Source: Thauera sp. (GTDB taxonomy: Bacteria; Pseudomonadota; Gammaproteobacteria; Burkholderiales; Rhodocyclaceae). Taken from it: DNA of 64,000 nt. The position numbers and the translations under genes are program-made. Each line of letters starts with the position of its first letter. The first letter of the stretch is position 1. Where the stretch lies: the NCBI GenBank assembly GCA_024235615.1, contig JACKMB010000006.1:186001-250000 (forward strand). The letters run 5' to 3'. Below, piece after piece: positions 1-7,592 of this stretch. A model generated the notes under the pieces. That model was given only the letters and a program-made list of their open reading frames with translations, was not told where the DNA came from and did no database searches.

Positions 1-742
1 CGCCGAGCTGCTGCCGCGCGTGCTCGCCGCCGCGGCGCCCGGCGTCGCCTACCCGGTGCTCACCCCCAACCTGAAAGGCTTCGAGGCCGCCCTCGCCGCG
101 GGCGCGCACGAGGTCGCGGTGTTCGGTGCCGCCTCGGAGTCCTTCAGTCAGAAGAACATCAACTGCTCGATCGCCGAGTCGCTCGCGCGCTTCCGCCCGG
201 TCACCGAGGCCGCGCACGCCGCCGGCGTGAAGGTGCGCGGCTACGTCTCCTGCGTGGTCGGCTGCCCCTACGAGGGTGCGATCGCGCCGCAGGCGGTGGC
301 CGATGTTGCGGCGACGCTGCTGGACATGGGCTGCTACGAGGTCTCGCTCGGCGACACCATCGGCGTCGGCACGCCCGCGAGCATCCAGCGCATGCTCGAG
401 GCGGTGGCGAAACGTGTGCCGGTGGACAGGCTCGCCGGCCATTACCACGACACCTACGGCATGGCGGTGGCCAACGTCTACGCGTCGCTGGAGCTGGGCG
501 TGGCGGTGTTCGACGCCTCGGTCGGCGGCCTGGGCGGCTGTCCCTACGCGGCCGGCGCCTCGGGGAACGTTGCCACCGAGGACGTGGTCTGGTTGCTGAA
601 CGGGCTCGGGATCGACACCGGCATCGACCTCGACGTGCTGGTGGACACCGCCGCCTGGATCAGCGCTCGGCTCGGCCGCGATCCCGCGTCGCGCGTGGCG
701 CGCGCGGTGCTTGCCAAGCGCGCCAAGGCGGCCTGCGCCTGA
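1..742 (+). CDS. mvaB: Hydroxymethylglutaryl-CoA lyase, 3' portion (5' end outside window)
   Basis: Cleaves 3-hydroxy-3-methylglutaryl-CoA to acetyl-CoA and acetoacetate, the last step of leucine/isovalerate catabolism. The reading frame is already open at the left edge (codons from base 2), so the N-terminal part is missing; about 246 residues are visible. The TIM-barrel family shows in the segment [15 protein letters not shown], in the metal-binding region HYHDTYGMA, and in the signature [10 protein letters not shown] near position 520-545, which holds the catalytic cysteine and is followed by [10 protein letters not shown]. The size of the fragment agrees with a family of about 300 residues. 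No partner such as isovaleryl-CoA dehydrogenase is visible downstream, so the gene probably ends an operon that lies to the left. Confidence 0.93.
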   Translation, partial: AELLPRVLAAAAPGVAYPVLTPNLKGFEAALAAGAHEVAVFGAASESFSQKNINCSIAESLARFRPVTEAAHAAGVKVRGYVSCVVGCPYEGAIAPQAVADVAATLLDMGCYEVSLGDTIGVGTPASIQRMLEAVAKRVPVDRLAGHYHDTYGMAVANVYASLELGVAVFDASVGGLGGCPYAAGASGNVATEDVVWLLNGLGIDTGIDLDVLVDTAAWISARLGRDPASRVARAVLAKRAKAACA

Positions 743-855
743 GCGTCCGATGAGCCGATCCCGGCCACCTGCGGTGCGCTCGGGCAGGAGGCCGAAGGTG
801 GTCGTTGCGAGCCAAGGCTTGCCGGCTGCTTCATAATCCGTACTTCGGATCACGA

Positions 856-879
856 GGCGGGCCACACGCATGGCCCGCC
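856..879. terminator. Perfect hairpin between mvaB and the DUF1289 genes
   Basis: GGCGGGCCA (856-864) and TGGCCCGCC (871-879) form a 9-bp perfect stem with a 6-nt loop. It could end the mvaB transcript, but no T-tract follows, so it may instead be a leader hairpin 26 nt upstream of the first DUF1289 start codon. Confidence 0.3.
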
Positions 880-904
880 CGCCGCCCCTACAGAGACGAC
901 TGCC

Positions 905-1105
905 ATGAGTGTCCCATCCCCCTGTACCAACATCTGCCGCATGAGCCCCGACACCGGCTGGTGCGAAGGCTGCCAGCGCACGATCGACGAGATCACGCGC
1001 TGGAGTCGTACGACCGACGATGACCGCCGCGGCATCCTCGCCGCGGTTGCCGAGCGCCGCGAATGGCTGGGCGCAGCCGGCCAGCCCGTGGAGACGCGGG
1101 CATGA
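905..1105 (+). CDS. DUF1289 small cysteine-motif protein, copy 1
   Basis: A 66-residue protein of the DUF1289 family, whose members are small and have a four-cysteine motif. Cys7, Cys11, Cys20 and Cys23 (PCTNIC...WCEGC) are spaced like a metal-binding knuckle and are followed by TIDEITRW, a segment typical of the family. The molecular role of DUF1289 is not established, and metal binding is inferred from the cysteine spacing. The gene overlaps the next one by 4 nt (ATGA at 1102-1105), and the next gene is a second copy of the same type. Three genes in a row (two DUF1289, one metallo-beta-lactamase fold) therefore look translationally coupled. Confidence 0.85.
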   Translation: MSVPSPCTNICRMSPDTGWCEGCQRTIDEITRWSRTTDDDRRGILAAVAERREWLGAAGQPVETRA

Positions 1106-1326
1106 GCGGCGACGCGCTCTGCGTCGGCGTGTGCATGATCGACTGGGACGCGGGCGTGTGCCTGGGCTGCGGTCGCAGCGCCGACGAGATCAACGGCATG
1201 CCCGCATCCGCGCCGGACACGAGCGCCGTCGCGCAGCCGGATCCCGCCGCGGTCTCGGCCGCGCGGCAGGCCGGCGTGCCCCTGCCGCCCAACGTCGCCG
1301 CCCGCGTCGGGGAGGGCAGCGATTGA
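1102..1326 (+). CDS. DUF1289-like small cysteine-motif protein, copy 2
   Basis: A 74-residue protein whose first 30 residues align without gaps to copy 1: Cys7, Cys11, Cys20 and Cys23 are at identical positions (CVGVCMIDWDAGVCLGC). The C-terminal half differs and is rich in Ala and Pro. The start ATG at 1102 was chosen over upstream in-frame codons because it forms an ATGA overlap with copy 1 and gives the aligned N-terminus. The stop at 1324-1326 overlaps the TTG start of the next gene. It looks like a tandem duplication followed by divergence. Function unknown; binding of Zn or another metal is an inference. Confidence 0.75.
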   Translation: MSGDALCVGVCMIDWDAGVCLGCGRSADEINGMPASAPDTSAVAQPDPAAVSAARQAGVPLPPNVAARVGEGSD

Positions 1327-2243
1327 GCGCGCGTCCCCAGCTGCCCGCCGGCGTGCAGGTCTTCGAGCGTGGCTGGCTGTCGGCCAACAACGTGCTGCTG
1401 TTCGACGGCGACGAGGCGACGCTGATCGACTCCGGCTACCTGAGCCATGCCGATCAGACGGTGGGGCTGCTGCGCGCCGCGCTCGAGGGGCGCCAGCTGA
1501 GGCGGCTCATCAACACCCACTCGCACTCCGACCACATCGGCGGCAACGCCCGCGTCCAGCGCGCCTTCGGCTGCAGCATCACCGTGCCCGAGGGCATGGC
1601 GCGCGCGGTCGCGGAGTGGGACGAGGAGGCCCTGCTGCTGAGCGTGGGGGCGCAGGCCGGCGAGCGCTTCCGCCATGACGAGACGCTCGCGCCCGGGGCG
1701 CGCTTCGTCGCCGGCGAGCTCGAATGGCAGGCGGTGGCCGTCCCTGGCCACGACATGGACGCGCTCGCCTACTACAACCCCGAGCGCCGCATCCTGATCT
1801 CGGGCGACGCGCTCTGGCGCGACGGCTTCGGCATCCTGTTCGCCGAGGTGATGGGCCAGGGCGACGCGCTCGGCGAGGCGCGCCGCACCCTGGAGGCCAT
1901 CGGCCGGCTCGCGGTCGATGCGGTGATCCCCGGCCACGGCGCGCCCTTCGCCGAGTTCGACGACGCGCTCGAGCGCGCCTTCGCGCGCATTCGCGCCTTC
2001 GAGGACGACGGCGCGCGCATGGCGCGCAACGCGATCCGCGCCTGCATCACCTTCAAGCTGCTCGAGGTGCGCAGCATGGCGCTCGCCGAGCTGCCACGCC
2101 ACCTCGACGAGACCCCGCTCTACCGCACCGCCAACGCGCGCTACCTCGGCCTCGACGCCGACGCGCTCGCGGCCTGGCTGGTGAAGGAGCTCGAGCGCGC
2201 CGGCGTGGCGCGCAGCGAGGACGGGGCGCTGGTGGTCCTCTGA
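1323..2243 (+). CDS. Metallo-beta-lactamase-fold hydrolase
   Basis: A 306-residue MBL-fold enzyme. The metal site THSHSDHIGG gives His66, His68, Asp70 and His71; later ligands appear in VPGHDMDA, SGDALW and IPGHGAPF, so the binuclear site looks complete. The C-terminal 70 residues are helical, as in the group that hydrolyses thioesters or related small substrates. The start is taken as TTG at 1323 because GGAGG (1311-1315) lies 7 nt upstream and the codon overlaps the stop of the preceding gene; a GTG at 1353 is the alternative. The substrate cannot be read from the sequence. The 4-nt overlap suggests co-translation with the two DUF1289 proteins. Confidence 0.85.
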   Translation: MSARPQLPAGVQVFERGWLSANNVLLFDGDEATLIDSGYLSHADQTVGLLRAALEGRQLRRLINTHSHSDHIGGNARVQRAFGCSITVPEGMARAVAEWDEEALLLSVGAQAGERFRHDETLAPGARFVAGELEWQAVAVPGHDMDALAYYNPERRILISGDALWRDGFGILFAEVMGQGDALGEARRTLEAIGRLAVDAVIPGHGAPFAEFDDALERAFARIRAFEDDGARMARNAIRACITFKLLEVRSMALAELPRHLDETPLYRTANARYLGLDADALAAWLVKELERAGVARSEDGALVVL

Positions 2244-2247
2244 TCGG

Positions 2248-2321
2248 GTTTTCCCGGGGGCGCCAGTTCGTCATCGAGCCGCAACAAGCGGATACAATCG
2301 CGGCTCGTTTCCCGGGAAAAC
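2248..2321 (+). promoter_or_regulatory. Long-range inverted repeat in the leader of the AGCS symporter gene
   Basis: GTTTTCCCGGG (2248-2258) and its exact reverse complement CCCGGGAAAAC (2311-2321) are 52 nt apart. The second arm contains GGGA, the only Shine-Dalgarno-like bases before the ATG at 2328. Pairing of the arms in the mRNA would hide the ribosome site. Each arm is also partly self-palindromic (TTCCCGGGAA). Regulation is an inference from the pairing. Confidence 0.4.
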
Positions 2322-2327
2322 ACAAAA

Positions 2328-3782
2328 ATGCAAGCAACCGTCGACTGGATCAACGGCTGGGTGTGGAGCCCCGCCCTCATCTACCTGTGCCTGATCGTAG
2401 GCCTGTACTTCTCCATCCGCACCCGCTTCATGCAGGTGCGCCACATCGGCGAGATGGTGCGCGCGATGTTCCGCGGCAAGAGCTCCGCGGCGGGCGTGTC
2501 GTCCTTCCAGGCCCTCACCATCGCGCTCTCCGGCCGGGTTGGCACCGGCAACATCGCCGGCGTCGCCACCGCGATCGGCTTCGGCGGCCCGGGCGCGATC
2601 TTCTGGATGTGGATGGTGGCCTTCCTCGGCGCCGCGACCGCCTACATCGAGTCGGCGCTCGGCCAGATCTACAAGACCGAGCACCATGGCCTCTACCGCG
2701 GCGGCCCGGCCTACTACATCGAGAAGGGCCTGGGCTGGCGCGCCTACGCGATCGTGTTCGCGGTCGCCACCGTGTTCGCGTGCGGCGTGCTGCTGCCCGG
2801 CGTGCAGACCAACAGCATCGCGGCCAGCATGGAGAACGCCTTCGGCGTGGCGCCGGCGGTTACCGGCACCATCATCGTGATCCTGCTCGGCCTGATCATC
2901 TTCGGCGGCGTGCGCCGTATCGCCCAGGTCACCCAGGTGGTGGTGCCCTTCATGGCGCTCGGCTACGTGCTGGCTGCGGCCGTGGTGGTGGCGCTCAACG
3001 TCGACAAGGTGCCCGAGGTCGTCGGGCTGATCCTGTCCTCGGCCTTCGGTCTCGACGCGGGCTTCGGCGCGATGATCGGTCTCGCCATCCAGTGGGGCGT
3101 CAAGCGCGGCGTGTATTCCAATGAGGCTGGCCAGGGCACCGGCCCGCACGCCGCCGCCGCGGCCGAGGTGCCGCACCCGGCTGCGCAAGGCCTGGTGCAG
3201 GCCTTCTCGGTGTACATCGACACCCTGTTCGTGTGCTCGGCGACCGCCTTCATGGTGCTGATCACCGGCACCTACAACGTCACCGGCCCGGACGGCGCGC
3301 AGGTGTTCACCGGCCTGGCCAACATCTCGGCCGGCACTGGCTTCACCCAGGCAGCGATGGAGCAGGTGCTGCCAGGCTTCGGCTCGATGTTCGTGGCGGT
3401 GGCGCTGTTCTTCTTCGCCTTCACCACGGTGCTCGCCTACTACTACATCGCCGAGACCAACGTCGCCTACCTGACGCGCAACCTGCGCTCCGAGGCGCTC
3501 ATCTTCGTGCTGCGCGTGGCGCTGATCGGCTCGGCGTTGTACGGCTGCGTGCGCACCAGCGACCTGGCCTGGGGCCTGGGCGACATCGGCGTCGGCCTGA
3601 TGGCCTGGCTCAACATTGTCGCCATCCTGGTGCTGCAGAAGCCGGCCCTGCTGGCGCTGAAGGACTACGAGGCGCAGCAGGCCCAGGGGCGCCTCGAGCC
3701 GCAGTTCGATCCGCGTCCGCTCGGAATCGAGAACGCCGAGCTGTGGGTGAAGATCGCCGACCGCAGGAAGCGGGAAGGCTGA
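2328..3782 (+). CDS. Alanine/glycine:cation symporter family protein (AGCS)
   Basis: Imports a small neutral amino acid (alanine or glycine in characterised relatives) with Na+ or H+ across the inner membrane. The 484-residue length is normal for the family. Diagnostic segments are GRVGTGNIAGVATAIGFGGP (about residues 68-87), the motif YIESALGQIYK, and WGVKRGVYSNEAGQGTGP around residues 260-280. Roughly ten hydrophobic helices are visible, and the C-terminus is cytosolic and charged. The gene stands alone, with an unusual inverted repeat in its leader and a strong terminator pair downstream. The substrate is inferred from the family only. Confidence 0.93.
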   Translation: MQATVDWINGWVWSPALIYLCLIVGLYFSIRTRFMQVRHIGEMVRAMFRGKSSAAGVSSFQALTIALSGRVGTGNIAGVATAIGFGGPGAIFWMWMVAFLGAATAYIESALGQIYKTEHHGLYRGGPAYYIEKGLGWRAYAIVFAVATVFACGVLLPGVQTNSIAASMENAFGVAPAVTGTIIVILLGLIIFGGVRRIAQVTQVVVPFMALGYVLAAAVVVALNVDKVPEVVGLILSSAFGLDAGFGAMIGLAIQWGVKRGVYSNEAGQGTGPHAAAAAEVPHPAAQGLVQAFSVYIDTLFVCSATAFMVLITGTYNVTGPDGAQVFTGLANISAGTGFTQAAMEQVLPGFGSMFVAVALFFFAFTTVLAYYYIAETNVAYLTRNLRSEALIFVLRVALIGSALYGCVRTSDLAWGLGDIGVGLMAWLNIVAILVLQKPALLALKDYEAQQAQGRLEPQFDPRPLGIENAELWVKIADRRKREG

Positions 3783-3820
3783 TCGGGCGCGGGGCGCTTC
3801 GCGCGCCCCTTGCAGGACCC

Positions 3821-3859
3821 GCCCGCCGACACTGGGCTATAGTGTCGGCGGGCGTTTTT
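3821..3859 (+). terminator. Rho-independent terminator after the AGCS gene
   Basis: GCCCGCCGACACT (3821-3833) pairs perfectly with AGTGTCGGCGGGC (3841-3853), a 13-bp stem with a 7-nt loop, followed by GTTTTT. A second 7-bp hairpin (3791-3797 with 3803-3809) precedes it. A TATAGT hexamer (3838-3843) sits across the loop and could be a -10 element for rapZ, which starts only 15 nt after the T-tract. Confidence 0.88.
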
Positions 3860-3873
3860 CATCCGGAAGGGCA

Positions 3874-4773
3874 ATGCAGATCGTTCTAATCAGCGGCTTG
3901 TCGGGCTCGGGCAAGAGCATCGCGCTCAACGTGCTCGAGGACGCCGCGTACTACGTGGTGGACAACCTCCCGGCGGTGCTGCTGCCGCAGCTGGTGGCGC
4001 ACCTGCACGGCGCGGGCTGGCGGCGGGTGGCGGTGGCGGTGGACATGCGCTCGGGCGCGAGCATCGCGGCCCTGCCGCAGCAGGTCGAGGCGCTGCGTGC
4101 GACGGTGCGCGACCTGCGCTTCATCTTCCTCGAGGCGCGCGACGACGCGTTGATCGCGCGCTTCTCGGAGACGCGCCGGCGCCATCCGATGGCGGTCGAC
4201 GGCTATACGCTCGAAGAGGCCATCCAGCGCGAGCGCGACGCGCTCGCCAGCGTGGCCGAGCTCGGGCACCGCATCGACACCAGCGACCTGCACCCGAACA
4301 CGCTGCGCGCCTGGGTGAAGGACTTCATCCAGATGGCCCCGGCCGAGGGCATGACGCTGATGTTCGAGTCCTTCGGCTTCAAGTACGGCATCCCGCTCGA
4401 CGCCGACCTCGTCTTCGACGTGCGCTGCCTGCCCAACCCGCACTACGACCCGCGCCTGCGTCCGCTCACCGGGCGCGACCAGCCGGTGATCGACTTCCTC
4501 CAGGGCGTGCCCGAGGTCGGGCGCATGTCGCAGGACATCCACGACTTCGTCGCCAACTGGCTGCCCGCCTACGTGCGCGACAACCGCAGCTACCTCACCG
4601 TGGCGATCGGCTGTACCGGCGGCCAGCACCGCTCGGTGTATATCGCCGAGTGGCTGGCCGAGCGTTTCCGCGGACAGGTCGAGGTGATCGTGCGCCACCG
4701 CTCGACCGCGCGCCGCGCCGCGGACCGCGCCGCCGGCAAGGTGGACGCGAACGGAGACGGGAACGGGCAGTGA
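3874..4773 (+). CDS. rapZ: RNase adapter protein RapZ (YvcJ family)
   Basis: A P-loop nucleotide-binding protein. In Escherichia coli RapZ guides RNase E to small RNA GlmZ and so controls glucosamine-6-phosphate synthase; whether that RNA partner exists here is unknown. The 299-residue protein has Walker A GLSGSGKS at residues 8-15, the stretch VDNLP, and the conserved C-terminal GCTGGQHRSVYIAE, which is part of the RNA-binding half in characterised members. SD GGAAGGG lies 5-11 nt before the ATG. In many proteobacteria rapZ sits with hprK or ptsN; here it is instead coupled by GTGA (4770-4773) to a NusG-domain-II membrane protein. Confidence 0.95.
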   Translation: MQIVLISGLSGSGKSIALNVLEDAAYYVVDNLPAVLLPQLVAHLHGAGWRRVAVAVDMRSGASIAALPQQVEALRATVRDLRFIFLEARDDALIARFSETRRRHPMAVDGYTLEEAIQRERDALASVAELGHRIDTSDLHPNTLRAWVKDFIQMAPAEGMTLMFESFGFKYGIPLDADLVFDVRCLPNPHYDPRLRPLTGRDQPVIDFLQGVPEVGRMSQDIHDFVANWLPAYVRDNRSYLTVAIGCTGGQHRSVYIAEWLAERFRGQVEVIVRHRSTARRAADRAAGKVDANGDGNGQ

Positions 4774-5159
4774 GGCTGGAGCTTGCCGACTGGCGCGGGC
4801 TGCTGCGTCCCGGCGACGTGCTGGTCGCGCTCGGCGGGCTGCTGGTGTGCGGCTATGCGCTGCTCGCGCTGTGGCAGGGTGGGGTGCCGGACGGTGCGGT
4901 GATCCGCGCCGGCGGCAAGGTGATGGCGCGGGTGGACCTGGCGCGCGAGCGCACGATCGAGGTGCCCGGCCCGCTGGGCGTCACGCTGATCGAGATCCGT
5001 CCCGGGCGCGCGCGCGTCGCCGCCGATCCGGGACCGCGCCAGTACTGCGTTCGCCAGGGCTGGCTCACCCAGGCCGGCGCGGTGGCGATCTGCGCACCCA
5101 ACGAGGTGAGCCTGAGCCTGACCGGGCGGGCTGCCGACTATGACTCCCTCAACTATTGA
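4770..5159 (+). CDS. NusG domain II-containing membrane-anchored protein
   Basis: A 129-residue protein with one N-terminal membrane segment (about residues 14-34) and an extracytoplasmic beta-rich domain of the NusG domain II type. It keeps the family features GKVMARVDL, RIEVxGPLG-like turns, and CVRQGW with a second cysteine in AICAPN. The GTG start at 4770 overlaps the rapZ stop, and its own 3' end overlaps the next gene by 20 nt. Proteins of this type are found next to Gx/heptaprenyl-synthase-component-I-like membrane proteins, as here. In Firmicutes such a pair (EetA/EetB) belongs to flavin-based electron-transfer loci, but no FMN transferase or Ndh2 is present next to this copy. Function here is unproven. 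Confidence 0.8.
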   Translation: MRLELADWRGLLRPGDVLVALGGLLVCGYALLALWQGGVPDGAVIRAGGKVMARVDLARERTIEVPGPLGVTLIEIRPGRARVAADPGPRQYCVRQGWLTQAGAVAICAPNEVSLSLTGRAADYDSLNY

Positions 5160-5694
5160 GCTGACCCCTACCGCCGAGGACCGCCGCATCGCGCGCCACG
5201 CGGCGGCGGCGATCGTGCTGACCGTGGCCGAGGCGGCGATCCCGCTGCCGCTGCCGGGGGTCAAGCCGGGACTGGCCAACATCGTGACCCTGGTGGTGCT
5301 GGCGCGCTGGGGCTGGCGCGAGGCGGTGTGGGTGTCGCTGCTGCGCGTGCTCGCCGGCAGCCTGCTGCTCGGCCAGTTCCTCGCCCCCGGCTTCTTCCTG
5401 AGCCTGTCGGGCGCGCTCGCCAGCCTGGTGGTGCTCGGCCTGGCGATGCACCTGCCGGCGCGCTGGTTCGGCCCGGTGAGCCACAGCATCCTCGCCGCCT
5501 TCGCCCATATCGGCGCGCAGCTGGTGGTCGCGCGCCTGTGGCTGGTACCGCACGACGGGGTCTTCTACCTCACCCCGGTGTTCGCGCTCGCGGCCGTGGT
5601 GTTCGGCCTGCTCAACGGCCTGATCGCCGCGCGCCTGCTGCGCGAGCTGCAGCGGGTGTCGCCGCCGCAGGCTGGAGATCCGATGGAACGCTGA
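5140..5694 (+). CDS. Gx transporter family / heptaprenyl diphosphate synthase component I-like membrane protein
   Basis: A 184-residue integral membrane protein with about five to six helices. It has the characteristic N-terminal segment PLPLPGVKPGLANIVTLV (about residues 43-60) and the short loop GQFLAPGFFLSLSGALAS. The family is annotated after component I of heptaprenyl diphosphate synthase, but the sequence resembles the substrate-binding S-components of ECF-type transporters and contains no prenyltransferase DDxxD motif. So transport or membrane assembly is more likely than catalysis. It overlaps the NusG-II gene by 20 nt, which ties the two proteins together. Confidence 0.82.
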   Translation: MTPSTIELTPTAEDRRIARHAAAAIVLTVAEAAIPLPLPGVKPGLANIVTLVVLARWGWREAVWVSLLRVLAGSLLLGQFLAPGFFLSLSGALASLVVLGLAMHLPARWFGPVSHSILAAFAHIGAQLVVARLWLVPHDGVFYLTPVFALAAVVFGLLNGLIAARLLRELQRVSPPQAGDPMER

Positions 5695-5759
5695 TCCGGT
5701 AGTGCCGTCCAAACAGCCGATGCCGGCAAGGCAACGCCGGCGCAGCGCAGGGAGGTGGC

Positions 5760-5996
5760 ATGCACGGACGGTGGTGGAGGTGGCTCGGCACGGTGCTCGC
5801 GGTCGTCAGCGGCCTGGTGTTCGGCTGGGTCGCGGGCTCGGGCCTGGTGAACGCGGCACCCGTCGTGGCGACGGATGCCGTGATGCGATCGCCGGTCCAG
5901 CCGCCGGCAGCGAGTGCGCCGAGCGATCAGGCGAGTGCCTTGGCAAGGTGCTCCAGCGCGCGCTTCCAGCCGTCCTCGGCCTCGGCCTTGCGGTAG
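5760..5996 (+). CDS. Small membrane or secreted protein, hypothetical
   Basis: A possible 78-residue protein with a basic start (MHGRWWRW), one hydrophobic segment (about residues 9-31) ending in VNAAPV like a signal-peptide cleavage region, and a short Pro/Ala-rich tail. GGAGGT ends 3 nt before the ATG, which is tight. Codon third positions are almost all G or C over the first 55 codons, as in neighbouring real genes. The last 70 nt overlap the 3' end of the convergent dienelactone hydrolase gene, so the true C-terminus is doubtful. No family recognised. Confidence 0.4.
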   Translation: MHGRWWRWLGTVLAVVSGLVFGWVAGSGLVNAAPVVATDAVMRSPVQPPAASAPSDQASALARCSSARFQPSSASALR

Positions 5997-6829
5997 CTCG
6001 GCCGGTAGTCGGCGTGGAAGGCGTGGGGAGCGTCGGGATAGACGTGGATGGAGCTGCCGCCGCCCGCGGCGGAGAGCGCCGCCTGCATCTTCTCCACGTC
6101 GGCGAGCGGGATGCCCTGGTCCTGGCCGCCGTAGAGCCCGAGCACCGGCGCATGCAGCTTGCCGGCGACGTCGAGCGGGTGCTGCGGGGTGAGCTCCGAG
6201 ACGGCGCCGACGAGACGCCCGTACCACGCCACCCCCGCCTTCACCGACGGCTTGTGCCCGGCGTACAGCCAGGTGATGCGGCCGCCCCAGCAGAAGCCGG
6301 TGATCGCGAGGCGGGCGGGATCGCCACCCTGGCCCGCCGACCATGCGGCGCAGGCGTCGAGGTCGGCCATGACCTGAGCGTCGGGTACCTTGGAGACGAT
6401 GTTCTGCAGGATCGCCGGGATGTCGGGCTGGGTGGTCGGGTCGCCCTGGCGAAAGAACAGCTCGGGCGCGATCGCGAGGTAGCCCGCGTGCGCGAGGCGG
6501 CGGCAGACGTCGCGGATGTGCTCGTGGACGCCGAAGATTTCCTGCACGACGAGGACCACGGGCAAGCGGTCGCCCGCGGCGGGGCGTGCGTAATAGACCG
6601 GCAGCTCGCCGCCCTGCACCGCGATGGCGGCCGTGCCCGCGGCCAGGCCGGTGCTCGCGGTGCTGATCACGGTGCTGGCATGGACGGGCTGCACGGCCAG
6701 CGCGAAGCCGGCGGCGGCGACGCCCGCGAGGAAGCCGCGGCGATCGAGGCGGGTGGCGGGGAGCAGGCTGTCGAACTGGCCGCGCTCGTCATCGGCGGTG
6801 TGCTGCGCACGGCTGGGGGTGGCTTGCAT
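5927..6829 (-). CDS. Dienelactone hydrolase family protein with Tat-type signal
   Basis: An alpha/beta hydrolase of the dienelactone hydrolase family, 300 residues. The catalytic triad is visible: Cys180 in GFCWGG, Asp237 in YGGQDQGI and His269 in PHAFHADY. The N-terminus carries a twin-arginine-like motif (DRRGFLAG, Arg30-Arg31) followed by a hydrophobic stretch ending VHAS, so export in folded form is likely. The ATG at 6829 was chosen over in-frame codons upstream because GGAG lies about 9 nt before it and the signal peptide then begins normally. It stands alone rather than in a chlorocatechol cluster, so the natural substrate is open. Confidence 0.9.
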   Translation of the reverse strand: MQATPSRAQHTADDERGQFDSLLPATRLDRRGFLAGVAAAGFALAVQPVHASTVISTASTGLAAGTAAIAVQGGELPVYYARPAAGDRLPVVLVVQEIFGVHEHIRDVCRRLAHAGYLAIAPELFFRQGDPTTQPDIPAILQNIVSKVPDAQVMADLDACAAWSAGQGGDPARLAITGFCWGGRITWLYAGHKPSVKAGVAWYGRLVGAVSELTPQHPLDVAGKLHAPVLGLYGGQDQGIPLADVEKMQAALSAAGGGSSIHVYPDAPHAFHADYRPSYRKAEAEDGWKRALEHLAKALA

Positions 6830-7001
6830 CGTGGCGGTCTCCTCTGGGGTGTGGTGGACATGCCCCGGAGAGACAGCGCCATATGCCCGGTCGTTCCGCG
6901 CGTGGTGCGGGAAATCGGCCGCGTAAACGGCGCGCGGCCCCGAGGGGCCGCGTGAGGCGCGAGAGCGGCGCGATGCCGCCTCGCGGTGTGTTGCAGACGA
7001 C

Positions 7002-7268
7002 TCAGCGCCGGCGCGGCGGCGGCGCAGCGGCGGCACCCGCCGGGCGACCGGGCAGGTGGCGGAAGGTGATGCGGCCCTTGCTGAGGTCGTAGGGCGACAT
7101 CTCCAGCGACACGTTGTCGCCGGCGATGATGCGGATGTGGTGCTTGCGCATCTTGCCGCCCGAGTAGGCGATGAGGTTGTGACCGTTGTCCAGCGTCACG
7201 CGGTAGCGGCCGTCGGGCAGCACCTCGGTGACGGAACCGTGCATTTCGATGAGTTCTTCCTTGGCCAT
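7002..7268 (-). CDS. infA: Translation initiation factor IF-1
   Basis: Binds the ribosomal A site during initiation. The 88-residue protein has the S1/OB fold with [35 protein letters not shown] and [20 protein letters not shown]-1 is usually about 72 residues; this one has a C-terminal extension of some 14 residues rich in Ala, Pro and Arg (ending PPPRRR). AGGAG lies 7 nt before the ATG. It is not in a ribosomal-protein operon, which suggests the second, free-standing IF-1 that many betaproteobacteria carry. A long leader precedes it. Confidence 0.96.
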   Translation of the reverse strand: MAKEELIEMHGSVTEVLPDGRYRVTLDNGHNLIAYSGGKMRKHHIRIIAGDNVSLEMSPYDLSKGRITFRHLPGRPAGAAAAPPPRRR

Positions 7269-7592
7269 GTCGGGGCTCCTGTAGGGGTTCCGATGCCCGC
7301 TCGTACGCGGGACCGGAGAGGCGCGTTCCGCCGTACACGGGCCTCGAAAAGGTCGGACGCCACGTTCTTGTGGGGCATCGACCGTAAAAAGACGGCACCA
7401 GATCGGCGGGCCGGCTGGAAATGTTGCAATTGCGCTCCCGGGCCAGAAGCCGGGGGCGTGCAGCGAAGGCGAGATCGAAGAGCGTACGCGGGGCGCTCGG
7501 GATCGCTGCGAAAAGACGATGACGCGCTGCGTCACGCACAGTCGTGCCGGGTTGAATGCGTACATTCCAAACCGGCAATGGATTCGACACAA
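7269..7592 (-). other. Long leader/intergenic stretch upstream of infA
   Basis: No convincing gene lies on either strand here. If the promoter at 7593-7621 is used, this is an untranslated leader of about 320 nt. It contains a possible hairpin (GCTCCCGG...CCGGGGGC, about 7432-7455). I see no known riboswitch. Confidence 0.4.

Noticed and set aside
5702-6955. A 417-codon open frame on the plus strand
   Set aside because: Antisense to the dienelactone hydrolase with its intact Cys-Asp-His triad. Only the short frame at 5760-5996, mostly outside the hydrolase, was kept as doubtful.
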